A DNA stretch of 64,000 bases from Oxalobacteraceae sp. CFBP 13730 (GTDB lineage: Bacteria; Pseudomonadota; Gammaproteobacteria; Burkholderiales; Burkholderiaceae_D), in contig JACYUQ010000002.1 in assembly GCA_014841835.1 (NCBI GenBank), positions 1,200,216-1,264,215 on the forward strand, written 5' to 3'. The notes under the pieces are model-generated. The model was given only the letters and a program-made list of their open reading frames with translations. It did not search any database and was not told where the DNA came from. Positions within the stretch are counted from its first letter, which is position 1; each line of letters begins with the position of its first letter. This document shows, piece by piece, positions 36,509-43,380 of the stretch. The translations under genes and the position numbers were made by a program.

Positions 36509-37893
36509 TGAAGCCTCCTGCATTTACGTCGCTCGCGGCGGCGCATCGCGCCGTGCGCTTTGCCTGGTTCAAGAGCGGCCTGTTCTGGCGCACGTTCTTC
36601 CTGATGTCGGTGCTCACCGCCGTCTCGATGGGCGCCTGGATCGGCATGATCAACGTCTATCAGCGCGGCCCGCAAGTGCAGCAGACGGCCGAAACCGTGG
36701 TGTCCGTGGTCACCATCACCAAGGCCGCACTGACGCACTCGGCGCCCGACCTGCGGCTTGAACTGCTGCTCGAACTGGCCTCGAACGAAGGTATCCGCAT
36801 CTTCACGCTCGAAGACACCGACGTCATCGACCCGCCGCCGCACAATCCCCTGATGCCCGAAATCGCCGCCATCGTGCGCGAGCGACTTGGCGCCGACACG
36901 CGCTTTTCCAGCGGCGTGAACGGCGTACCCGGCTTTTACATCAGCTTCAATATCGAGGACGACAAATACTGGCTGATGCTCGAGCGCGAGCGCCTGGCAG
37001 GCCTGACGCGCGTGCAGTGGCTGGGCTGGGCCGTGGTCGTCGGCCTGCTGTCGGTGCTGGGCGCAGCGCTCATCTCGAGCCTCGTCAATCGGCCGCTGGC
37101 GCGTCTGACGTCGGCGGCGCGCGCCATCGCCAAGGGCGAGCGCCCGGCGCGGCTGCCCGAAAAAGGCTCGCAGGAGATCATCGAAGCCAACCGCAGCTTC
37201 AACCAGATGGTCGAAGACCTGGCCCAGGTCGAGAAAGACCGCGCCGTGATCCTGGCCGGCATCTCGCACGATCTGCGCACGCCGCTGGCGCGCATGGGCC
37301 TCGAAGTGGAAATGGCCAACCTGTCGCAGGAAGCGCGCGACGGCATGCAGTCGGACATCGCGCAGATGGACGCCATCATCGGCCAGTTCCTCGACTACGC
37401 CAAGCCGACCGAAGCGGCCACCTTCGTGCCGGTGGATCTGTCAGAACTCCTGGCGGACATCGGCCACCACGCGGGCCGCATTCCGAGCCTGCGTATCAGG
37501 ACCGACCTGATGCCGGACGTGCATGTGCAGGGCAACGCCACCGACCTGCGGCGCGTGATCAACAACATCATCGAGAACGCCCGCCGTTACGGCGTCACGC
37601 CGGGGCAGGACTATACCGAGATCGACATCGTGCTGCGCGTGAAAGCAACGGGCCACGGCCGGCGCGCCGTGATCGAGATCGGCGACCATGGCGTCGGCGT
37701 GCCGCCGGACCAGATCGCGCAGCTGATGAAGCCCTTCACGCGCCTGGACAGCGCGCGCGGCCAGGCCAATGGCGCCGGGCTGGGCCTGGCGATCGTCGAG
37801 CGGGTGCTCACGCGCCACAATGCGGGGCTCGAAGTGAGCAACCGCGAAGGTGGCGGGTTCCTGCTGCAGGTGGCGTTGCCGCTGGCGGCCTGA
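36508..37893 (+). CDS. envZ: EnvZ-like sensor histidine kinase
   Basis: A 461-residue kinase starting at GTG 36508. Two membrane helices (about 24-45 and 172-192) flank a periplasmic sensor. HAMP, HisKA (AGISHDLRTPLARMG, phospho-His) and HATPase domains (NNIIENARRYG, GDHGVGVPPD, GAGLGLAIVERV) follow. It phosphorylates and dephosphorylates OmpR. The one-base overlap with ompR indicates translational coupling. Confidence 0.94.
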   Translation: MKPPAFTSLAAAHRAVRFAWFKSGLFWRTFFLMSVLTAVSMGAWIGMINVYQRGPQVQQTAETVVSVVTITKAALTHSAPDLRLELLLELASNEGIRIFTLEDTDVIDPPPHNPLMPEIAAIVRERLGADTRFSSGVNGVPGFYISFNIEDDKYWLMLERERLAGLTRVQWLGWAVVVGLLSVLGAALISSLVNRPLARLTSAARAIAKGERPARLPEKGSQEIIEANRSFNQMVEDLAQVEKDRAVILAGISHDLRTPLARMGLEVEMANLSQEARDGMQSDIAQMDAIIGQFLDYAKPTEAATFVPVDLSELLADIGHHAGRIPSLRIRTDLMPDVHVQGNATDLRRVINNIIENARRYGVTPGQDYTEIDIVLRVKATGHGRRAVIEIGDHGVGVPPDQIAQLMKPFTRLDSARGQANGAGLGLAIVERVLTRHNAGLEVSNREGGGFLLQVALPLAA

Positions 37894-37906
37894 GCGTTTA
37901 GAAGAT

Positions 37907-38875
37907 TCAGGCCCCGATCAGGCTCGCAAACCGGGCCAGATCGATATTCCCGCCGCTGACCAGCACGCCGATGCGCTTGCCCCGCAAGCGATCCTTCATC
38001 TTGCGCGCCGCCGCAAAGCCCAGGCAACCGGTCGGCTCCACCACGATCTTCATGCGCTCGGCAAAGAACCGCATGCATGCCACCAGCTCGTCGTCGCTGA
38101 CGGTCAGGATGTCATCCACATCGCGCTGGATGATCGGAAACGTCAGCTGCCCCAGGTGCTGCGTCTGCGCGCCGTCGGCGATCGTGCGCGGCGTGTCGAT
38201 GTGCACGATCTGCCCGCTGCGAAACGATTGCTGGCCATCGTTACCCGCTTCCGGCTCGACGCCGTACAGCAGGCATCCCGGCGACAGCGCACGCGTGGCC
38301 AGCGCCGAGCCCGACAGCAGACCACCCCCGCCCAGGCAGACGAAGAACGCGTCGAGCGGGCCGACCTCGTCAAACAATTCTTTTGCCGCCGTGCCCTGCC
38401 CTGCGATGACGTCCGCGTGGTCGTATGGCGGGATCAAGGTCAGGCCATCGCGCTCGGCCAGCGCGCGGCCGATCTGCTCGCGGTCCTCGGTATAACGATC
38501 ATAGGTGACGACGGTAGCGCCATAGCCGCGCGTGGCAGCCACCTTTGCCGTCGGCGCGTCCTCGGGCATGATGATCGTGGCGGGGATGTCCAGCAGCCGC
38601 GCCGACAGCGCGATCGCCTGCGCGTGGTTGCCCGACGAGAAAGCCACGACACCGGCACGGCGCTGTTCCGGGCTGAACCTGGCCAGTGCGTTGTAGCCGC
38701 CGCGGAACTTGAAAGCGCCCATGCGCTGCATGTTTTCGCACTTGAAGAACACCTCGGCGCCGAACTCCTCGTTGACGGTGCGCGAGGTCAGCACCGGCGT
38801 GCGGTGCGCAGCGCCGGCAATGCGTTCGGCGGCCTGGACGACGTCGTCATACGTGGGAAGCTGGAGCATGGTCAT
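37907..38875 (-). CDS. Threonine/serine dehydratase-like PLP enzyme
   Basis: A 322-residue fold-type II PLP enzyme. The PLP lysine is in MGAFKFRGGYNA, the substrate loop is SSGNHAQAIAL, and the glycine-rich phosphate loop is CLGGGGLLSG. There is no C-terminal ACT domain, so it is not the biosynthetic IlvA. It resembles catabolic threonine dehydratases, serine racemases and threo-3-hydroxyaspartate ammonia-lyases, and cannot be separated further by eye. Confidence 0.87.
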   Translation of the reverse strand: MTMLQLPTYDDVVQAAERIAGAAHRTPVLTSRTVNEEFGAEVFFKCENMQRMGAFKFRGGYNALARFSPEQRRAGVVAFSSGNHAQAIALSARLLDIPATIIMPEDAPTAKVAATRGYGATVVTYDRYTEDREQIGRALAERDGLTLIPPYDHADVIAGQGTAAKELFDEVGPLDAFFVCLGGGGLLSGSALATRALSPGCLLYGVEPEAGNDGQQSFRSGQIVHIDTPRTIADGAQTQHLGQLTFPIIQRDVDDILTVSDDELVACMRFFAERMKIVVEPTGCLGFAAARKMKDRLRGKRIGVLVSGGNIDLARFASLIGA

Positions 38876-39075
38876 GCGGGTAGTCCTTTCAGGAGCAACG
38901 GGTGATAGAGACGATGGCGCAGTCTATCGGCCACCCGGAGGATCGTCAAACCCGACGGGTCTACTACCGGAAAATCGTATGCAGACGTTGCCAATAAGAT
39001 CGTTTTACGACGTGATTGTTGGTACAGTGACCGATCGTCCCAGAAGACGCCACGTTGCATACACCGAGGGAGCAT

Positions 39076-40398
39076 ATGTATCCGTTGCATTTTGCCGTCA
39101 CCAGTTTGTTCGCGTTGCTGCTATTCGGCCAAGCTGCCCAAGCCGCCCCCGTCATCACGAAACAAGCGCTGCAACAGGATATCGATCTCGTGCTCAGGAC
39201 CGTGCGCGACCAGCATCCGGACCTGGGTTTTTCGACGAGCGATGCGGCCATGACCGCTGCACTGGAAGCGATCGGGCGCGATCTGCCGCCGTCGATGACG
39301 CGCGATGAAGCGTGGCGTCAGCTGGCCCGCATCAATCCGCTGCTGGCCGACGGGCATGTCGCGATTGCGCTGACAGACTGGCGCGCCGATACCGCAGCGC
39401 ACCGCGCCGCCGGCGGCGCCCTGTTCCCGTTCGACGTGGCATTCGATCCGCAGGGCCGGCTCGTCATCCATGCCGCACTGGGAGGCGCTGCATCACCCCT
39501 GGCCGGCGCGCGCATTGTCGCCATCGACGGTATGCCGGTCGATACGCTCGTGGCCAGCCTGGGCTCACGCGTCCACGGCGATACCCCCGCGATGCGCATG
39601 GCACTGCTGGCGCAGCGCTGGTGGCTGTATCACTGGAAGACGCTCGGGGCTGCGCAGCAGTACCGGCTCGTGATCGAACGCGATGGCCAGCGCAGCGAAC
39701 TTGCTGTCCCCGGCAGCACGGACCAGCCGCGCATGCTGCAGGACGAGGTCGACACCGCGCGCCTGTACCGGCTCGACACCGTGCCTGGCTGCTCGGCGGT
39801 CCTGACAGTCAGTTCGTTCAATAGTGCCCACCTGGCGCATTTCGTCGCCTTTACACACGCCGCGTTCACGCGCCTGCGGCAGGAAAACATCCGGGACCTC
39901 GTCATCGACATCCGCGCCAACGGTGGCGGCGACGACGTGATGTGGCTCGATGGCTTGATGCCGTACCTGGCGACGACGCGTTACCGCACCGGCTCCAGTG
40001 CCGTCAAGCGCGTGTTGCGCGCCAACCCCGAGCGCGGCGAACAGGTCGGCCAGATCAGCCATACGCAGATCGCCACCTGGCGCGAACCGCAACCCGACCA
40101 TCCCGCCCGCTTCAACGGCAAGGTGCAGGTAGCGATCGGGCCTCTGACCTACTCGTCGGGCGTGCTGTTTGCGAACGTGATGCAGGACTTCGGCTTTGCT
40201 ACCCTGATCGGGACCGGTGGCGCCGTCCGGCGCAGCCAGTCGGGCGGTGTGTACGGCGTGCCGCTGCCTCAGTCGGGCCTGACGCTGTGGATACCGCGGT
40301 TCGTACTCGATCCACCGGGCGGCGCGTCGAAGGGCGCCCTTCTCAGCGCGCAGGAGCCGTGGGATCCGGACGCCGCGCCTGCGTGTCAGGCGTTGTGA
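39076..40398 (+). CDS. Secreted S41-like peptidase-family protein
   Basis: A 440-residue product from ATG 39076, with CGAGGG just upstream. The N-terminus MYPLHFAVTSLFALLLFGQA is a signal peptide cut near AQAAP. The body has a tail-specific-protease-like arrangement: a PDZ-like region (VAIDGMPVDTLVASLG), IDIRANGGGDDVMWL, and GPLTYSSGVLFANVMQDFG where S41 enzymes carry the catalytic Ser. The lysine of the dyad is not obvious, so activity is uncertain. Predicted periplasmic or extracellular. Confidence 0.72.
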   Translation: MYPLHFAVTSLFALLLFGQAAQAAPVITKQALQQDIDLVLRTVRDQHPDLGFSTSDAAMTAALEAIGRDLPPSMTRDEAWRQLARINPLLADGHVAIALTDWRADTAAHRAAGGALFPFDVAFDPQGRLVIHAALGGAASPLAGARIVAIDGMPVDTLVASLGSRVHGDTPAMRMALLAQRWWLYHWKTLGAAQQYRLVIERDGQRSELAVPGSTDQPRMLQDEVDTARLYRLDTVPGCSAVLTVSSFNSAHLAHFVAFTHAAFTRLRQENIRDLVIDIRANGGGDDVMWLDGLMPYLATTRYRTGSSAVKRVLRANPERGEQVGQISHTQIATWREPQPDHPARFNGKVQVAIGPLTYSSGVLFANVMQDFGFATLIGTGGAVRRSQSGGVYGVPLPQSGLTLWIPRFVLDPPGGASKGALLSAQEPWDPDAAPACQAL

Positions 40399-40834
40399 CA
40401 GTGCGCGCCTGATCCGGCGAGATGGCAAGCAGTGCCCGCCTGATCCGGCGGTTGCGCAGGGCGCAAACGATGACGAGGGTGCACGAACCCACCACCAGCG
40501 CAATGAACGCCACCAGGGCTGCCCAGGGCCCGCCGAACACAAAGGCCGCGGCAAGGAGCGCGATGCCGCTGAAGCACATCTCCAGCAGCAGATCGGTGGC
40601 GATGAACCAGGGGCTGCTCTTGAGTCCGATTCTGGAAGCGGAGAGGTCGCGCCAGCCGATCACGTTCTGCCAGTTACCCGGCTCGCTCAGCGCAACAGCG
40701 AAGGTGGATCCTGCTGTAGGCACGCTCTTGTGGTCGAACACGACGGCGAACTCGCGTTTGCCGTCCGCTTGAAAACTGAACAGTCCCCCGTAGACGTCAA
40801 ATACCCGCTCGAAGCGGACCGTCTCGATGTGCAT
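40343..40834 (-). CDS. Uncharacterised membrane protein
   Basis: A 163-residue product with two adjacent hydrophobic helices at about 75-115 and a basic, proline-rich C-terminus. The N-terminal soluble part (ETVRFERVFDVYGGLFSFQADG) matches nothing I recognise. Its 3' end overlaps the convergent S41-like gene by 56 bp; the overlap region encodes the low-complexity tail, so the true stop may be as given or the tail may be poorly constrained. Confidence 0.55.
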   Translation of the reverse strand: MHIETVRFERVFDVYGGLFSFQADGKREFAVVFDHKSVPTAGSTFAVALSEPGNWQNVIGWRDLSASRIGLKSSPWFIATDLLLEMCFSGIALLAAAFVFGGPWAALVAFIALVVGSCTLVIVCALRNRRIRRALLAISPDQARTVTTPDTQARRPDPTAPAR

Positions 40835-40923
40835 GTGCTCTCCCCCATGGCTGCCTTGACCCGTGCACCGTAGCGCAGACCGGGTGGCGTGTCCAGCAAG
40901 TGGGACGATTCATGCGCGCTGCA

Positions 40924-41916
40924 TCAGCCAGGAATCCGGTTGACGAGCGGCTCGCCGCGCTCGAATGCGCTGATGCTGTCGATGGTCGTGCGCATGATCT
41001 GGCCGATCGCTTCGACCGTGAAGAACGCCTGGTGGCCGGTGACGATCACGTTCGGGAACGACACCAGGCGCTGGATCACGTCGTCCAGAATGACCGTTGA
41101 CGACAGGTCCTGGAAGAACAGGCTCGCTTCCTGTTCGTAGACGTCGATCGCCAGCCCGCCCAGCTGGCCGGTCTTGAGCGCCGTCACCACGGCGTCGGTA
41201 TCGACCAGCCCACCGCGGCTGGTGTTGATCAGGACGCAGCCACGCTTGACGCGCGCCAGAGCGGCCGCATCGACGATGTGGTGCGTCGTATCGAGCAGCG
41301 GGCAATGGAGCGAGACGACATCGCTGCAGGCGAGCAGCTCGTCCACGCTGGCATAGCGGCCGCCGAGCGCCTCGAATGCCGGCGTCGGATACAGGTCATG
41401 GCCCACGAGCGTACAGCCGAACCCGGCCATGATACGGGCGAAGATCAGCCCGATCTTGCCGGTGCCGATCACGCCGACCGTCTTGCCGTGCAGGTCAAAC
41501 CCCATCAGGCCGTCGAGATCGAAGTTGCCTTCCCGCGTGCGCACGCTGGCGCGCGCAATCTTGCGGTTCACGGCCAGCAACAGGCCGACCGCAAATTCGG
41601 CGACCGAGTTCGGCGAATAGTCGGTGACGCGCACGATCTCGATACCGAGCCGACGTGCGGCCGCAGCATCGATGTGGTTGTAACCGGTCGAGCGCGTGGC
41701 CACCAGGCGTGTGCCCTGGCGCGCCAGGATATCCAGCACGCCCGCATCGACGGTGTCGTTGACGAACACGCACACGGCAACACACCCCGCCGCCTGGCGT
41801 GCCGTCTCGACACTGAGGCGCTCTTCGATGAACAGCAGCGCGTGGCCAACCCCATCGTTGGCCTGCGCCAGCATGGTCTTGTCATAGCGACGTGCACTGA
41901 ATACGGCTGTTTTCAA
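40924..41916 (-). CDS. ldhA: NAD-dependent D-lactate dehydrogenase
   Basis: A 330-residue D-2-hydroxyacid dehydrogenase. The NAD fold is VGVIGTGKIGLIFARI. Catalytic residues are visible as Arg in INTSRGGLVDTDAV, Glu in DVYEQEASLFF and His in VTGHQAFFTVEA. The YEQEASLFFQD segment is typical of fermentative LdhA. It reduces pyruvate to D-lactate under low oxygen. Confidence 0.93.
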   Translation of the reverse strand: MKTAVFSARRYDKTMLAQANDGVGHALLFIEERLSVETARQAAGCVAVCVFVNDTVDAGVLDILARQGTRLVATRSTGYNHIDAAAARRLGIEIVRVTDYSPNSVAEFAVGLLLAVNRKIARASVRTREGNFDLDGLMGFDLHGKTVGVIGTGKIGLIFARIMAGFGCTLVGHDLYPTPAFEALGGRYASVDELLACSDVVSLHCPLLDTTHHIVDAAALARVKRGCVLINTSRGGLVDTDAVVTALKTGQLGGLAIDVYEQEASLFFQDLSSTVILDDVIQRLVSFPNVIVTGHQAFFTVEAIGQIMRTTIDSISAFERGEPLVNRIPG

Positions 41917-42108
41917 AAGGTTCTCCTGGCAAGGTCACGGTCCAGCCGTTATACGCTCTTGCCCGCCATAAGCACAGGCTTACCGTCACAGGCTGGCAAA
42001 CGAACGGCGCGCAGGCCTACAAATGAATGTGAAATGGCGCACAGAAGGCGAAAGATGCAAATAAGACAATAAAGTTGTTGAATTTATACCTGAACCGAGG
42101 AGTCGATC

Positions 42109-42492
42109 ATGAAGCGTCATATCTGCCAACTGTGCCTGCTGGCTGCCACCACGATGGCTGCACCAGTTGCCTTTTCCGAGACCAGTATCGTCAAGTGCGT
42201 TGACGACGCAGGCCGAGTGACCCTGACCGATCGCCCTTGCGAGGCGGGCGCCACCACCGTGCGCATGGCCAGCGAACCCGCCAACGATGGCGTGACGCGT
42301 GTGCACGCGCATCCATTGGTTGCAGAAGCCAGTGTGCTGCCGCCACCGCGCGCGGCACAACGAATCCACGTGCCGGTTGCCCGGATCGCTGCCCGCCCCC
42401 TGGCCAGTGACATCGCCACGCTCAAGGCAGCACGCGCCCAGTTCGTATTGAGCGACGTCCGTTCGACGCCGGCATTGGCTGGGCTCGATTGA
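42109..42492 (+). CDS. Small secreted DUF4124-like protein
   Basis: A 127-residue product with a signal peptide (MKRHICQLCLLAATTMAAPVA, cleavage near FSE). The mature N-terminus SIVKCVDDAGRVTLTDRPCEAGA matches the DUF4124 pattern (Y/V-K-C-x-D-x-x-G-x-x-x-x-T-D-x-x-C), with the two cysteines likely disulphide-bonded in the periplasm. The rest is low complexity. GAGGAG precedes the ATG. Function unknown. Confidence 0.72.
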   Translation: MKRHICQLCLLAATTMAAPVAFSETSIVKCVDDAGRVTLTDRPCEAGATTVRMASEPANDGVTRVHAHPLVAEASVLPPPRAAQRIHVPVARIAARPLASDIATLKAARAQFVLSDVRSTPALAGLD

Positions 42493-42567
42493 GCACGACG
42501 TGCAGATGCCATCAAAAACTGTCGATACAATTTACACTGAATAAGTTGTCAGTTTGAGTACGATCAA

Positions 42568-42594
42568 AATAGGTAGTTAAATCAACAACCTATT
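42568..42594 (+). promoter_or_regulatory. Inverted repeat upstream of the sigma-54 promoter
   Basis: AATAGGTAGTT (42568-42578) and its near-perfect inverse AACAACCTATT (42584-42594) form an 11-bp dyad with one mismatch and a 5-bp centre. It is centred about 54 bp upstream of the predicted transcription start and could be the site of an enhancer-binding protein such as PrsR. Confidence 0.5.
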
Positions 42595-42607
42595 AATTTC
42601 TGGAAGA

Positions 42608-42624
42608 TTGGCATGTAACTTGCG
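42608..42624 (+). promoter_or_regulatory. Sigma-54 (-24/-12) promoter of the PEP-CTERM gene
   Basis: TTGGCATGTAACTTGCG matches TGGCAC-N5-TTGC. The invariant GG (42610-42611) and GC (42622-42623) are separated by exactly 10 bp. The predicted start near 42635 precedes the ribosome site at 42646-42652 and excludes the ATG at 42628 as start codon. Confidence 0.8.
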
Positions 42625-42657
42625 TTATTGATGAGCACACACTTATGGGAGGTTATC

Positions 42658-43251
42658 TTGTCACTGCGCTCACTCAAACAAATGTTGGTCGGCCTGTCAC
42701 TTCTCGCCTGCACCTCTGCCTTCGCGACGCCATTCACCTTTGACGTTGCAGGCGCACAAAGTATCGGTGAGCTCGGTACCGACGGTAACGACGTGTATGA
42801 AATCAATGTTGGCGCCAACGCGACCATCACCAGCGTCAGCTACAACTTCAACGTGACTGCATTCACCCCGAGCTGGTTGTCTGAAATGGGTTTCGCCTTC
42901 ACCAATGGCGCTTTTACGGACGGCGTTGTGCTGAACCCGGGTCTCGGCATTGACCAGCCAGGTACGCGCAACTTCACGGACGTGGTGGATCTGATTGCCG
43001 AGGGGTTGAGCTTCAGTGTGGATGCCGACGGCATCCTGCGCCTCGAGTTTTACGAAGACCTGGATGACGAATCGATTTCGCCTGACGGCGTCTGGAATTT
43101 CGGCACCATCACGTTCAATACCGATGCCGTGGACGTCCCGCCTGGCGGCGAAGTGCCGGAGCCGGCAACCGGCATGCTGATCGGTGCTGGCCTGGCGCTG
43201 ATGGGCTATACGACCCGCCGCCGTCGCAACGCGGTAAAGACCGCAGCCTGA
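42658..43251 (+). CDS. PEP-CTERM sorting-domain exported protein
   Basis: A 197-residue product from a TTG at 42658, chosen because TGGGAGG (42646-42652) is 5 nt upstream and an ATG at 42628 lies before the predicted transcript. The signal peptide is KQMLVGLSLLACTSAFA. The C-terminus has the PEP-CTERM tripartite signal: VPEPATG, a hydrophobic helix (MLIGAGLALMGYT) and a basic cluster (TRRRRN). It is exported and then processed by an exosortase encoded elsewhere. The mature domain is acidic and beta-rich; no function is recognisable. Confidence 0.88.
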   Translation: MSLRSLKQMLVGLSLLACTSAFATPFTFDVAGAQSIGELGTDGNDVYEINVGANATITSVSYNFNVTAFTPSWLSEMGFAFTNGAFTDGVVLNPGLGIDQPGTRNFTDVVDLIAEGLSFSVDADGILRLEFYEDLDDESISPDGVWNFGTITFNTDAVDVPPGGEVPEPATGMLIGAGLALMGYTTRRRRNAVKTAA

Positions 43252-43287
43252 GCGATCCTGCGTCCACACAGCGACACACCTTTCAGT

Positions 43288-43323
43288 AAAAATGCCGTTC
43301 AGTGCAAGCTGAACGGCATTTTT
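43288..43323. terminator. Bidirectional terminator after the PEP-CTERM gene
   Basis: AAAAATGCCGTTCAG (43288-43302) and CTGAACGGCATTTTT (43309-43323) form a 15-bp perfect stem with a 6-nt loop and A/T tracts on both sides. It separates convergent genes. Confidence 0.92.
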
Positions 43324-43380
43324 ATTGGGTCAACGGGTTGGCAACAAGTGGCACTGCCTGTTCATCAGGGTGGTTGGCGG

